Notes under the pieces: model-generated
Told to the model about the DNA's origin: nothing
The model's database searches: none
The model's input: only the letters and a program-made list of their open reading frames with translations
Assembly (NCBI RefSeq): GCF_014639275.1
Contig: NZ_BMFW01000003.1
Location: 186,001 to 250,000 of the forward strand
Source: Arthrobacter liuii
GTDB taxonomy: Bacteria; Actinomycetota; Actinomycetes; Actinomycetales; Micrococcaceae
Reading direction: 5' to 3'
DNA length: 64,000 nucleotides
Made by a program: the position numbers and the translations under genes
Part shown: positions 8,504-17,147 of the stretch, piece by piece
How the letters are laid out: the number at the start of each line of letters is the position of its first letter
Position numbering within the stretch: the first letter of the stretch is position 1

Positions 8504-9351
8504 CCCGGCTGAGCATCGTCCACCGGACGGCCTACAAGTACAACAAGCGGGTGACCCTGTCCTACAACGAGGCCCGGATGACGCCACTGACCGATTCGCA
8601 GCAGGTGGTCCTGGAATCGGTGGTGAAGGTTTCCCCGTCGCAGGCTGCGGTGAGCACCTACCGCGACTACTGGGGGACCAGGGTCACAGCCTTCGACATG
8701 CAGATGCCGCACGAGAGCCTTGAGGTGGTCTCCAACATCACCGTGGAGGTGCACAGGGCGGAGAAGATCCCGGCGGAGGCTGACATCGTGGGCTGGGACG
8801 TCCTGGCGTCCCCGGAGAAGCTTGACGCCTTCAGCGACTGGCTGCCGCAGTCCCGGCTGAGCGGTCCGGGCGGCGAAGTCCTGGGCATCATCCCGGACGT
8901 CGTGGCAGGGAAGAACCCGCACGAGGCAGCGATGGCAGTTTTTGCTTGGATGCGCGGGGAGATGACGTACATGTCCGGCTCCACGGCGGTGACCACAAAT
9001 GCGGAGGAAGCCTGGGGCCAGCGCAAGGGGGTGTGCCAGGACCTGGCCCACCTGGCCATCGGCGCGCTGCGCAGCTGCGGAATTCCGGCACGCTACGTCT
9101 CCGGCTACCTCCACCCCCGGTCCAGCGCAGGAATCGGCGAGACCGTCGCCGGGCAGTCGCACGCCTGGCTGGAATGGTGGGACGGTGACTGGCGCAGCTG
9201 GGACCCCACCAACCACAAGCCCGCCGGCGACTTCCACGTCACGGTGGCCAGGGGCAGGGACTATCGGGACGTGCCCCCGCTCAAGGGCATCCTGTCCGGG
9301 GGCGGCGGGTCCGCCCTGCAGGTAAGCGTGGAGATCACCCAGCTCGCCTGA
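8500..9351 (+). CDS. Transglutaminase-like cysteine protein
   Basis: A 283-aa protein with the N-terminal beta domain found in bacterial transglutaminase-like proteins (LSIVHRTAYKYNKRVTLSYN), followed by the papain-fold core. The triad is visible: C179 in KGVCQDLAH, H221 in GQSHAWLEWW and D235 in SWDPTN. Such proteins act as peptidases, amidases or transglutaminases. No signal peptide is seen, so it is cytoplasmic. It is third in the ATP-grasp / alpha-E set and is coupled by a 4-base overlap. A role in cleaving or transferring the amide-linked product of the ATP-grasp enzyme is an inference. Confidence 0.9.
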   Translation: MTRLSIVHRTAYKYNKRVTLSYNEARMTPLTDSQQVVLESVVKVSPSQAAVSTYRDYWGTRVTAFDMQMPHESLEVVSNITVEVHRAEKIPAEADIVGWDVLASPEKLDAFSDWLPQSRLSGPGGEVLGIIPDVVAGKNPHEAAMAVFAWMRGEMTYMSGSTAVTTNAEEAWGQRKGVCQDLAHLAIGALRSCGIPARYVSGYLHPRSSAGIGETVAGQSHAWLEWWDGDWRSWDPTNHKPAGDFHVTVARGRDYRDVPPLKGILSGGGGSALQVSVEITQLA

Positions 9352-9359
9352 AACGGTAC

Positions 9360-9386
9360 GTTCCCCGGCCTCCCTGGCCGGGGAAC
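9360..9386. terminator. Hairpin between convergent transglutaminase and flavin-oxidase genes
   Basis: An 11-bp GC-rich stem, GTTCCCCGGCC / GGCCGGGGAAC, with loop TCCCT. It lies 9 bases past the transglutaminase stop and 15 bases before the stop of the opposite gene. No U-tract is present. Confidence 0.55.
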
Positions 9387-9400
9387 CCGCCGTCGCCGGC

Positions 9401-9868
9401 CTATTCCTGCGCGGACCTGCCGGACCTGCTGATCTGTGTCCACCATGTCATCGGATCGGTGACCTTGAAGCGGCGGCCCGTGACCGTGTCCGGAGTGATG
9501 CGGACGAACGCGTCCTTGCGCCCCGCCTGCCAGGGGAAAAGATACAAGCTGGAGGTCTCCAGCACTTCTTCGGTGCTCTTGACCAGCGCCGCAGTGCCTT
9601 TGATCACCACGCTCCACGCCAGTCCGGTTTCCGGGTCCACGCCATCCGCCTCCACTGCGACGGGGGAATCGCCGGATGCTGCTGACAGTTTGGTTCCCTG
9701 GCCGGTCCGGAACACCACAGTGCCGCCGTCCACCGTGTAGTTGACGGGGAAGATGTCAGGACGCCCGTCGGCCAGCACTGCCAGCCTGCCCACGGACACA
9801 GTCCGCAGCAGGGCCCAGCACTCGTGGTGTTCGAGGTTCTGCACCAAGTTTGATGACTCGTTGCTCAT
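9401..9868 (-). CDS. Pyridoxamine 5'-phosphate oxidase-family flavin/F420-binding protein
   Basis: A 155-aa split-barrel flavoprotein-like protein. The core VGRLAVLADGRPDIFPVNY followed by FRTGQGTKL is the usual cofactor-binding pattern of small PPOX-family proteins, which bind FMN, F420 or haem. The ATG giving MSNESSNLVQ is preferred over an upstream in-frame TTG at 9886. It lies just downstream of the SDR gene on the same strand, with 18 bases between, and may share its transcript. The exact reaction cannot be assigned; these proteins include reductases, haem-binding and F420 enzymes. Confidence 0.82.
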   Translation of the reverse strand: MSNESSNLVQNLEHHECWALLRTVSVGRLAVLADGRPDIFPVNYTVDGGTVVFRTGQGTKLSAASGDSPVAVEADGVDPETGLAWSVVIKGTAALVKSTEEVLETSSLYLFPWQAGRKDAFVRITPDTVTGRRFKVTDPMTWWTQISRSGRSAQE

Positions 9869-9886
9869 GCCGTGAGCATACGCCAA

Positions 9887-11338
9887 TCACCAGGGGCTGG
9901 GCTTGTAATCCTTCAGGAAGACGCCGTACTGGTCCTCGCCCTTCTCACCCATGACGATGGGGTCGTAAACCCGGGCCGCGCCGTCCACCAGGTCCAGGGG
10001 CGCGTGGAAGCCTTCCTCCATGAGCCGGACCTTGGTGAAGTGGGGTCGTTCGTCCGTGATCCAGCCGGTGTCCACGGCGGTCATCAGGATCCCATCCGTG
10101 TCCAGCATCTCCTGGGCGCTGGTGCGGGTCATCATGTTCAGCGCAGCCTTGGCCATGTTGGTGTGCGGATGTCCCGGTCCCTTGTAGGCCCGGGAGAACT
10201 GCCCTTCCATGGCGGAGACGTTCACGATGTACTTCCGCTGCGCCGTGGAGCGCCTCATGGCACCGCGCAGGCGGCTTACCAGCAGGAACGGCGCCGTGAC
10301 GTTGCAGAGCTGCACCTCGAGCATTTCGAGGGGGTCCACTTCGTCCACCACCTGGGTCCAGCTGTTGATGGTGGCCAGGTCGGGAACCAGCCCACCGGCG
10401 TCGATCGCGGTTCCCGAGGCAATGCGCTCCAGCGAGGCGGACCCCGTGGACAATGCCAGCGAGGTGATGGCATCGCCGGCCAGGACCGGATGTTCGGTGA
10501 CGCTGCCGGCAAGCGCCAGCGGGTGCTTGTCATGGGCGTGGCCGAACGTGAGCAGTTCGGGACCCCCGTTGGCCTGCTCCAGCACCGCCGGGAGCGGCTC
10601 GTCCTCGGCATCCACCAGCGGTTTGTAGGCGTTCCCGGAACGCCGTACGGTCTGGGCGGCGTTGTTGATGATGATGTCCAGCGGGCCTGCTTCATTGAGC
10701 GAGTCGGCCAGGGCTATGACCTGGGCAGGATCGCGCAGGTCGATGCCCACGATCCGGAGACGGTGCAGCCATTCGCCGCTGTCCTCCATGGCGGCGAACC
10801 TGCGGGCGGCATCCTTGGGGAACCGTGTGGTGATGGTGGTATGGGCCCCGTCGCGCAGCAGCCGGAGGGCGATGTACATCCCGATCTTGGCGCGGCCGCC
10901 GGTGAGCAGCGCCCGGCGCCCGGTGAGGTCTGTGCGCGCATCGCGCTTGCTGTGGTTGAAAGCCGCGCATTCGGGGCAAAGCTGGTGGTAGAAGGCGTCC
11001 ACCTGGGTGTAATGCTGCTTGCAGATGTAGCAGGGCCGGGACCGGATGAGGTGCCCCGCCACGTTGCCGGTGGCGGACGGTGCCAGCTTGTTGCCGCGGG
11101 TTTCGTCGTCGATCCGGTCCGGCGCGGCAGTGGCCGTCTGGGCGAGGACGGCGCGGTCGGCCTCGGCGATCGTGTCGCGCTTGGTGACCCGGCGGTGGCG
11201 CTTGACTGCCTTGAACATCTTCCCCGTGGCGCGGCGCACCGAGATGTAGTCCGGGTGCTCCTCGTCGTACGCATGGATGGTGTTCAGGACCTTGAGGCAG
11301 GCCTGTATATCCTCAGGAGTCAAATCGGGGGAGCTCAT
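9887..11338 (-). CDS. Zinc-ribbon short-chain dehydrogenase/reductase with altered active site
   Basis: A 483-aa protein. A ~135-residue N-terminal extension carries a probable zinc ribbon, C103-x2-C106 and C121-x2-C124 (CYIC, CPEC), followed by a Rossmann SDR domain with TGGRAKIG for NAD(P) binding, IINNAAQT, and the catalytic-Ser segment NVSAMEG. The expected Tyr-x3-Lys is THR-x3-LYS here (HTNMAK), so the general acid Tyr is missing or displaced. The start codon is 7 bases after a TAAAAT on the coding strand, consistent with a leaderless mRNA. Substrate is unknown. It could be a degenerate or repurposed SDR rather than an ordinary alcohol dehydrogenase. Confidence 0.82.
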   Translation of the reverse strand: MSSPDLTPEDIQACLKVLNTIHAYDEEHPDYISVRRATGKMFKAVKRHRRVTKRDTIAEADRAVLAQTATAAPDRIDDETRGNKLAPSATGNVAGHLIRSRPCYICKQHYTQVDAFYHQLCPECAAFNHSKRDARTDLTGRRALLTGGRAKIGMYIALRLLRDGAHTTITTRFPKDAARRFAAMEDSGEWLHRLRIVGIDLRDPAQVIALADSLNEAGPLDIIINNAAQTVRRSGNAYKPLVDAEDEPLPAVLEQANGGPELLTFGHAHDKHPLALAGSVTEHPVLAGDAITSLALSTGSASLERIASGTAIDAGGLVPDLATINSWTQVVDEVDPLEMLEVQLCNVTAPFLLVSRLRGAMRRSTAQRKYIVNVSAMEGQFSRAYKGPGHPHTNMAKAALNMMTRTSAQEMLDTDGILMTAVDTGWITDERPHFTKVRLMEEGFHAPLDLVDGAARVYDPIVMGEKGEDQYGVFLKDYKPSPW

Positions 11339-11365
11339 TGGAAGAATTTTACAGCGTAGGCCGCA

Positions 11366-11394
11366 GGCCGGGGCACCATCGTGGTGCCCCGGCC
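11366..11394. terminator. Hairpin downstream of glgC
   Basis: A perfect 13-bp stem GGCCGGGGCACCA / TGGTGCCCCGGCC with a TCG loop, 34 bases after the glgC stop (glgC reads leftwards). There is no U-tract. It lies just upstream of the SDR start and may insulate the two genes. Confidence 0.55.
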
Positions 11395-11427
11395 CGCGCA
11401 GTCCTGTGGAAGGGGGAGGGGTCTGGG

Positions 11428-12840
11428 TCAGGACACCCTGGCGTTGTCCGGTGACGCCTTCGCCGCTGCTGCCGCATGCGTTTCCGCTACCTTGTCCGCG
11501 GCCTCGCGGACATCAGGGTACTGCTCCGCCGCGGCCTTGATGGCGTTGGGCAGGACGCTCAGGTGGCTGGCGGCAAGCCGCCGTTCCTCATCACTGGGTT
11601 CCGGAACCTCCTGGCCCTTGGCGAGGACGGTGATGCCGGACTCCGTGACCTTGAAGCCGCGGGACCGGTCCAGGTCCGGGTCCAGGCCGATGGCGGCACC
11701 GGCGGGGACCTTGACGTTCTTGTCCAGGATGGCGCGGCTGATTACTGCCCCTTCACCTACCTGCACCTTGTCCATCAGCACGGAATCGATGACCCGGCCG
11801 CTGGTTGCCACATAGACGTCGTTGGACAGCACGGAGCCCTCCACCACGCCGCCGGAAATCACCACCCCGTTGGCCACGATGGAGTCAAGCGCAGTTCCTA
11901 CGGTGTTGTTCTTGCCCCGGACGAACTTGGCGGGCGGGGAGATGCTCTGCCGGGTGTAGATGGGCCACTCGGAGTTGTAGAGGTTGAACACCGGCAACGG
12001 GGAAATGAGGTCCATGTGGGCGTCATAGAAGGAATCGATGGTTCCCACGTCGCGCCAGTAGGTGCGGTCGCGCTCCGTGGAGCCTGGGATGTCATTGAGC
12101 GTGAAGTCGTAGACGCCGGCCTCGCCGCGGTTGACGAAGTACGGAATGATGTCCCCGCCCATGTCGTGCTTGGTGTCCAGGCGCTCGGCATCCACGTGCA
12201 GTGCGGCCACCAGCGCATCGGCGTCGAACACGTAGTTGCCCATGGAGGCCAGGAACTGCGAAGGGTCGGCCGCCAGGCCAGGCGTGGAAGACGGCTTCTC
12301 TACGAATGCGCCAATCTTCTGGGGATCGTTCTGGTCCACTTCGATGACACCGAACTGGTCTGCCATGTGCAAAGGCTGGCGTACTGCGGCCACGGTGGCC
12401 TTGGCGCCGCTGGTGACGTGCTGGGCCACCATCTGGGCGAAGTCCATCCGGTATACGTGGTCCGCGCCGACCACCACCACAATGTCCGGGTTGGCGTCGT
12501 GGATGAGGTTCAGGGACTGGTAGATGGCGTTGGCGCTGCCAAGGAACCAGCTTTTGCCCACGCGCTGCTGTGCCGGCACCGAAGCGATGTAGTTGCCAAG
12601 CTGGGTGGACATCCGCCAAGTCTCGGAGATGTGCCGGTCCAGGCTGTGGGATTTGTACTGGGTCAACACCACGATTTGCAGGTAGCGGGAATTCACGAGG
12701 TTGGACAGCGCGAAGTCGATGAGGCGGTAACTGCCGGCGAACGGCACGGCGGGCTTGGCCCGGTCTGCCGTCAGTGGCATCAGCCTGTTTCCCTCGCCGC
12801 CTGCGAGGACAATGGCCAGGACTTTTTTGGTTAACGGCAT
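11428..12840 (-). CDS. glgC: Glucose-1-phosphate adenylyltransferase
   Basis: A 470-aa enzyme that makes ADP-glucose from ATP and glucose-1-phosphate, the committed step to glycogen and maltose-1-phosphate. The N-terminal pyrophosphorylase motif [11 protein letters not shown] is followed by [15 protein letters not shown] and the catalytic-region [12 protein letters not shown]. The C-terminal third is a left-handed beta-helix typical of GlgC. Length exceeds the usual ~410 aa because of a C-terminal tail rich in Ala after residue ~430. AGGAG precedes the ATG. It is divergent from the glycosyltransferase that uses its product, with about 90 bases between starts. Confidence 0.95.
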   Translation of the reverse strand: MPLTKKVLAIVLAGGEGNRLMPLTADRAKPAVPFAGSYRLIDFALSNLVNSRYLQIVVLTQYKSHSLDRHISETWRMSTQLGNYIASVPAQQRVGKSWFLGSANAIYQSLNLIHDANPDIVVVVGADHVYRMDFAQMVAQHVTSGAKATVAAVRQPLHMADQFGVIEVDQNDPQKIGAFVEKPSSTPGLAADPSQFLASMGNYVFDADALVAALHVDAERLDTKHDMGGDIIPYFVNRGEAGVYDFTLNDIPGSTERDRTYWRDVGTIDSFYDAHMDLISPLPVFNLYNSEWPIYTRQSISPPAKFVRGKNNTVGTALDSIVANGVVISGGVVEGSVLSNDVYVATSGRVIDSVLMDKVQVGEGAVISRAILDKNVKVPAGAAIGLDPDLDRSRGFKVTESGITVLAKGQEVPEPSDEERRLAASHLSVLPNAIKAAAEQYPDVREAADKVAETHAAAAAKASPDNARVS

Positions 12841-12933
12841 GATGGTCGCTCCTGTACGCCTTCGTAACTCCCCAAGACAGTCCGGTAGGCCCGGACTCCT
12901 TCACACTAGAACAGTTATGCGTGAAGGACTACC

Positions 12934-14148
12934 TTGGGTCTTGTGCGAATAGACATTGTGACTAAAGAGTTCCCGCCGGAGATCTACGGTGGCGCCGGGG
13001 TGCACGTAGCCGAATTGAGCAGGGTGCTTAGTAAGCACGTTGACCTGCAGGTTCGTGCGTTCGGTGCTCCCCGGGATGCCGATTACCATGGCGCAGCGGT
13101 GACGTCGTACCAGGTCCCGGAGGACCTGGGCGGGGCCAATGCGGCGGTGCAGACCCTTGGTGTGGACCTGCGCATTGTGCCGGACGTGCAAGGCGCGGAC
13201 CTGGTCCATTCGCATACCTGGTACGCCAACATGGCCGGGCACCTGGCCTCCCTGCTGCACGGCATTCCGCACGTTCTCAGTGCGCACAGCCTCGAGCCGC
13301 TGCGCCCCTGGAAGGCTGAGCAGCTCGGCGGCGGCTACGCACTGTCCTCCTGGGTGGAGAAGACGGCCTATGAGGCGGCGGCGGCGATCATTGCGGTGTC
13401 CGAGGGCATGCGCCAGGACATCCTGCGCAGCTACCCGAACGTGGACCCCGCAAAGGTCCGGGTTGTCCACAATGGCATCGACGTTGAGCTTTGGCAGCGT
13501 GATGAAAACGACGACGCCGTCCGTGCCCTGGGCATCGACCCCGCCAAGCCAAGCGTTGTCTTTGTGGGAAGGAACACTCGCCAGAAGGGCGTCCCTTACC
13601 TCCTTCGGGCAGCAGCGAAGCTTCCCGCCGACGTCCAGTTGGTCCTGTGCCTCGGCGCGGCGGACACCCCGGAACTGGCGGCCGAAACCGCAGCCTTGAT
13701 TGAGGATTTGCAGAAACAGCGCACCGGTGTGGTGCTGATCGAACGGATGCTGCCGCGGCATGAGCTGATCCAGGTCCTCAGCCACGCCACCGCTTTCGCC
13801 TGCCCCTCCATCTACGAACCGCTGGGCATCGTCAACCTTGAGGCCATGGCCTGCGGGGCGGCGGTGGTGGCCAGCGCCACCGGTGGTATCCCGGAGGTGG
13901 TTGAGCATGGCCGTACCGGCCTGCTGGTGGACCTGGAACAGGTCACCGACGGCACCGGCACGCCGCTGGATCCGGAGAAGTTCGTCAAGGAGTTCGCTGC
14001 GGCCCTCACCGAGGTGGTGACCGATCCCGAACGCGCCCGCGCCATGGGAGAGGCCGGCCGGGAGCGGGCCGAAAAGCACTTTTCCTGGGAGTCGATCACC
14101 GAGACCACCCTCGAGGTGTACCGCTCGGTGCTGCCCGCCGCCGGCTGA
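12934..14148 (+). CDS. glgA: Actinobacterial glycogen synthase / alpha-maltose-1-phosphate synthase (GT4)
   Basis: A ~400-aa GT-B retaining glycosyltransferase using ADP-glucose. The opening KEFPPEIYGGAGVHVAEL supplies the donor loop, and the C-terminal half has SIYEPLGIVNLEAMACG with the E-x7-E motif. In mycobacteria the orthologue next to glgC (GlgM) makes alpha-maltose-1-phosphate for the GlgE pathway, so that activity is likely here. GAAGGA is placed 5 nt before a TTG at 12934, whereas homologues favour the GTG at 12943 (MRIDIVTKEF); the start is therefore uncertain by three codons. It is divergent from glgC and ends at a large hairpin. Confidence 0.9.
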   Translation: MGLVRIDIVTKEFPPEIYGGAGVHVAELSRVLSKHVDLQVRAFGAPRDADYHGAAVTSYQVPEDLGGANAAVQTLGVDLRIVPDVQGADLVHSHTWYANMAGHLASLLHGIPHVLSAHSLEPLRPWKAEQLGGGYALSSWVEKTAYEAAAAIIAVSEGMRQDILRSYPNVDPAKVRVVHNGIDVELWQRDENDDAVRALGIDPAKPSVVFVGRNTRQKGVPYLLRAAAKLPADVQLVLCLGAADTPELAAETAALIEDLQKQRTGVVLIERMLPRHELIQVLSHATAFACPSIYEPLGIVNLEAMACGAAVVASATGGIPEVVEHGRTGLLVDLEQVTDGTGTPLDPEKFVKEFAAALTEVVTDPERARAMGEAGRERAEKHFSWESITETTLEVYRSVLPAAG

Positions 14149-14167
14149 GCGTCCCGGCGGCAGAACC

Positions 14168-14211
14168 CACGACGGCGCCGCTCCCCACGGAAGGGGAGCG
14201 GCGCCGTCGTG
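14168..14211. terminator. Very stable hairpin between convergent glgA and acyl-CoA oxidase
   Basis: A perfect 19-bp stem, 14168-14186 paired with 14193-14211, around the loop ACGGAA. It lies between the two stop codons and can act on both strands. No U-tract follows. Confidence 0.65.
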
Positions 14212-14241
14212 CGTTCCAGGCTGGCAGACGCAGCCGGCGGG

Positions 14242-16356
14242 TCAGCCCTTCCGGGCCGCTGCTGTCCTGGCAATCAAGACCTTCTCGTCCACCGGCGCCT
14301 GCCCGTTGGCCCGTTCGCTGCGGAAGTGCGCACGCGCGTCATCCTGGCGTTCCTTCTCGGCACCCGTTGCGATGGCAGCCCGGACGTGCTCCTCTCCGTA
14401 CCCGAAGGCGTCCACGAGGTCGAGGGCATGTGGGCGGATCTTCTCCAGCAGCCTGTTGATGTACCCTCCCACGGTGCGGGCGCGCTGCATGGAGAGGCGG
14501 CCGTTCATGAGGTACCAGGACAGGTTCTTCTCGATCAGGGACAGCCCGAAGAGGTCCCGCAGCCAGGTCAGCACCTTCCTGGTTCCGGGGTCCGCCACCT
14601 GCTGCAGGGCCTCCGTGAAGGCCTCCCACTGCAGCAGTTCGGCATGGGCCTGGGCGGCATCGATGAGTTCATTCTGATGCCGGTTGAACAGGGCCGCACC
14701 CTTGTCCTGCGGAAGCCGCTTGCTGCCCTTGAGTGCGGCCCCTGCCTCCGCCACCATGGTCTGCACCCTGTCGGTGAGGAGGGCACGCTGGCCTTCCTCA
14801 TCCCGAAGCGCGATCGCGGCCCTTTGGACCGAACCTGTGTCTGCCACGAACTGAGCCACCTGGCGCAGGCCGGTGCGGTGGACGGCAGCGCCGGCAGCCT
14901 GGTTCACCACGTACCGGGCAAGGACACCGAAGTCCACGCTGCGGAATTCCTTGGCGTAGTCAGCCAGCAGTCGCTTGGCCACCAGTTGAAGCAGCACCGT
15001 GTTGTCGCCCTCAAAGGTGGCGTACACGTCCAGGTCGGCGCGCAGCGACGCGAACCGGTTTTCGATGAGGAACCCGGCGCCGCCGCAGGCTTCCCGGCAT
15101 TCCTGCAGCGTCTCCAGGGCATGCCAGGTGCTTAGGGGCTTCAGCGCGGCTGCCAGGGTTTCCAGGTCCTGGCGGTCCGCGTCGGTGTCATGGGCGCCGG
15201 AGAAGACATCGTCGAACTTCTGCAGGAGCTGTTCGTGGGCAAAGCCTGCGGCGTAGGTGGTAGCCAGCCGGGTGAACAGGCGCCGCTGGTGCCGCTGGTA
15301 GTCGAGCAGGACTTCTTCCTCGGTGTGGGAGGAAGCGTTGAACTGGCGGCGTTCAGTGGCGTACTGGATGGCAGCCTTCAAAGCCACCTTGGAGGCGGCC
15401 ACGGCTGCACCGTCCAGTGACACGCGGCCCTGGACCAGCGTTCCCAGCATGGTGAAGAAACGCCGGCCGGGGCTGGCGATGGGAGAGGTGTAGGTTCCGT
15501 CGGCGTCGACGTTGCCGTACCGGTTCAGGAGGTTGGTCCGTGGAATGCGGACGTTGGTAAAGTGCAGCCGGCCGTTGTCGATGCCGTTGAGGCCGCCCTT
15601 GATCCCGTCGTCCTCCCCGCCGATCCCCGGCAGGAAGTCCTTGGATTCCGGGTCACGCAGGTCAACGAAGAAGGCGTGCACCCCATGGTTGACCCCGCGG
15701 GTGACCAGCTGGGCAAAGACCACTGCGCCCAGGCCGTCCGTGGCGGCGTTGCCGATGTAGTCCTTCCAGGCTGCGCGGAAGGGGGTATGGACGATGAACT
15801 CTTCGGTTGCAGGGTCATAGGTGGCGGTGGTGGCGATGCTGGCTACATCCGAGCCATGGCCCGTCTCCGTCATGGCGAAGCAGCCGGGGATTTCCAGGCT
15901 CATGATTCCCGGCAGCCATTTGGCGTGGTGTTCTGTGGTCCCCAGGTGCATGACCGCGGATCCAAAGAGTCCCCACTGGACGCCGGCTTTGATCTGCAGC
16001 GACGGGTCAGCCACCACCAGCTCCTCGAACCCGGCGATGTTTCCGCCGTGGTCGTCGGAGCCGCCCAGTGCCGCCGGGAAGGCGCGGTGCACGGCTTCAT
16101 TGTCCACAAGGTATTTGAGCTGGTTGAACACGCGGGCGCGGTGTTCGGTGTGCGTCAGGCCCTCGGTCTTGTGCAGTTCCGGCCTGGCGGCCAGGTCCCT
16201 CGCCTGGAGCCGGACGCCGGCCCAATTGCCCAGGAGCTGCCGGCCCAGTGCCTCAACGTCGACGGCGGGCGCGGGGCTTTCGCCCACGGGGTTGGCTGCA
16301 TGCGTTGCCACGGGGCGAGGCCCCTTGCGGGCGGGGCGGTCCACTACGTCAGTCAT
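14242..16356 (-). CDS. Acyl-CoA oxidase/dehydrogenase family flavoenzyme
   Basis: A 704-aa flavoprotein for the first, alpha-beta oxidation step of acyl-CoA breakdown. Both its length and its motifs fit acyl-CoA oxidases (peroxisomal ACOX type) better than the ~390-aa dehydrogenases. TETGHGSDVASIATTATYD forms the FAD loop, and ATFEGDNTVLLQLVAKRLL contains the Glu acting as catalytic base, with a long C-terminal ACOX domain after it. It starts one base after the TetR stop, so the two genes form one transcript. The other beta-oxidation steps are encoded divergently. Whether O2 or an electron-transfer flavoprotein is the acceptor cannot be read from sequence. Confidence 0.88.
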   Translation of the reverse strand: MTDVVDRPARKGPRPVATHAANPVGESPAPAVDVEALGRQLLGNWAGVRLQARDLAARPELHKTEGLTHTEHRARVFNQLKYLVDNEAVHRAFPAALGGSDDHGGNIAGFEELVVADPSLQIKAGVQWGLFGSAVMHLGTTEHHAKWLPGIMSLEIPGCFAMTETGHGSDVASIATTATYDPATEEFIVHTPFRAAWKDYIGNAATDGLGAVVFAQLVTRGVNHGVHAFFVDLRDPESKDFLPGIGGEDDGIKGGLNGIDNGRLHFTNVRIPRTNLLNRYGNVDADGTYTSPIASPGRRFFTMLGTLVQGRVSLDGAAVAASKVALKAAIQYATERRQFNASSHTEEEVLLDYQRHQRRLFTRLATTYAAGFAHEQLLQKFDDVFSGAHDTDADRQDLETLAAALKPLSTWHALETLQECREACGGAGFLIENRFASLRADLDVYATFEGDNTVLLQLVAKRLLADYAKEFRSVDFGVLARYVVNQAAGAAVHRTGLRQVAQFVADTGSVQRAAIALRDEEGQRALLTDRVQTMVAEAGAALKGSKRLPQDKGAALFNRHQNELIDAAQAHAELLQWEAFTEALQQVADPGTRKVLTWLRDLFGLSLIEKNLSWYLMNGRLSMQRARTVGGYINRLLEKIRPHALDLVDAFGYGEEHVRAAIATGAEKERQDDARAHFRSERANGQAPVDEKVLIARTAAARKG

Positions 16357-16357
16357 G

Positions 16358-17086
16358 TCACAGTCCTTCTTTGGCGGATAACTTGGTGGTCGGTGAAGCG
16401 GGAGTGAGCTCGGGGGCTATGCCCACGCACAGCCACGCCGTGATCTGGCGTGCCATGGTCTCCTGGGTTGGCTTGGTGGGGGAGTCCGGGGTGCTGAGCC
16501 ACTGTTCGCCGGCGTTGCGCACCAGGCCGATCGCCGCCTTTGGCCAGTAGCCGATGACGGTTTCCTTGTCGTCGCCCAGGTGCGACCGCATGGGGGTGGC
16601 GATCATGTCCGCAATTGCGTCAAAGAAGTGGCCCAGCGGGCCGCCTGCCGCTGACGGGTGCGGCGGGTTGGCGGGGTCGCCGGAGGCATAGCTGGTGACG
16701 AACGTGTAAACGTTGGGGCTGGTGTCCGCCATCTGCAGGTAGGCCGACACCATGGCCAGTAAACCTTCCCGGGGGGTCACGGCGCTTTGCGCTGCTTCCC
16801 GGATTCGGTGCTGCATCTGGCTGAGGACCACTTCGCCCACGGCCTGCTGCAGCCCGGCCTTGTCCCTGAAGTACCGGTAGAAGACCGACTTGGAGGTCCC
16901 CGCGGCCGATGCAATGTCTTCCATGGACGCGTCGCTGCCCAGCGCGTGCACCGCACGGCGTGCCTGCTTGATCAGTTCGCGGCGCCGTTCCTCCCGGTGG
17001 CTCTGCCAACGTGCCGAGCGGCCATCAGGACCGGCGGGGGAGGGCAATTCGATAGCCAGTGGGAAGTTTGAGTCCTGCAAGTTCAC
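16358..17086 (-). CDS. TetR-family regulator of the adjacent fatty-acid oxidation genes
   Basis: A ~242-aa repressor-type regulator. The N-terminal helix-turn-helix reads ASMEDIASAAGTSKSVFYRY followed by FRDKAGL, the standard TetR pattern; the C-terminal ligand domain is divergent, as usual. I start it at the GTG at 17086, which abuts the 31-bp operator, rather than the ATG at 17128, which would place the operator inside the gene. No ribosome site precedes this GTG, and a -10-like TACGCT ends 7 bases away, so a leaderless mRNA is likely. It is co-transcribed with acyl-CoA oxidase. An acyl-CoA effector is inferred from context. Confidence 0.85.
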   Translation of the reverse strand: MNLQDSNFPLAIELPSPAGPDGRSARWQSHREERRRELIKQARRAVHALGSDASMEDIASAAGTSKSVFYRYFRDKAGLQQAVGEVVLSQMQHRIREAAQSAVTPREGLLAMVSAYLQMADTSPNVYTFVTSYASGDPANPPHPSAAGGPLGHFFDAIADMIATPMRSHLGDDKETVIGYWPKAAIGLVRNAGEQWLSTPDSPTKPTQETMARQITAWLCVGIAPELTPASPTTKLSAKEGL

Positions 17087-17117
17087 GATACCCAGCGTAT
17101 CAGGTACGCTGGGTATC
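17087..17117. promoter_or_regulatory. Palindromic operator with overlapping divergent promoters
   Basis: GATACCCAGCGTA (17087-17099) and TACGCTGGGTATC (17105-17117) are perfect 13-bp arms around TCAGG, a typical TetR operator shape. Both arms contain TACGCT usable as -10 boxes. Rightward: TTCACG (17082-17087), 17 bases, TACGCT (17105-17110). Leftward: TTACCG (17122-17117), 17 bases, TACGCT (17099-17094). A dimer bound here would block both transcripts at once. Confidence 0.8.
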
Positions 17118-17147
17118 GGTAACCACATGTGACCAGAGGAGCCCTCC

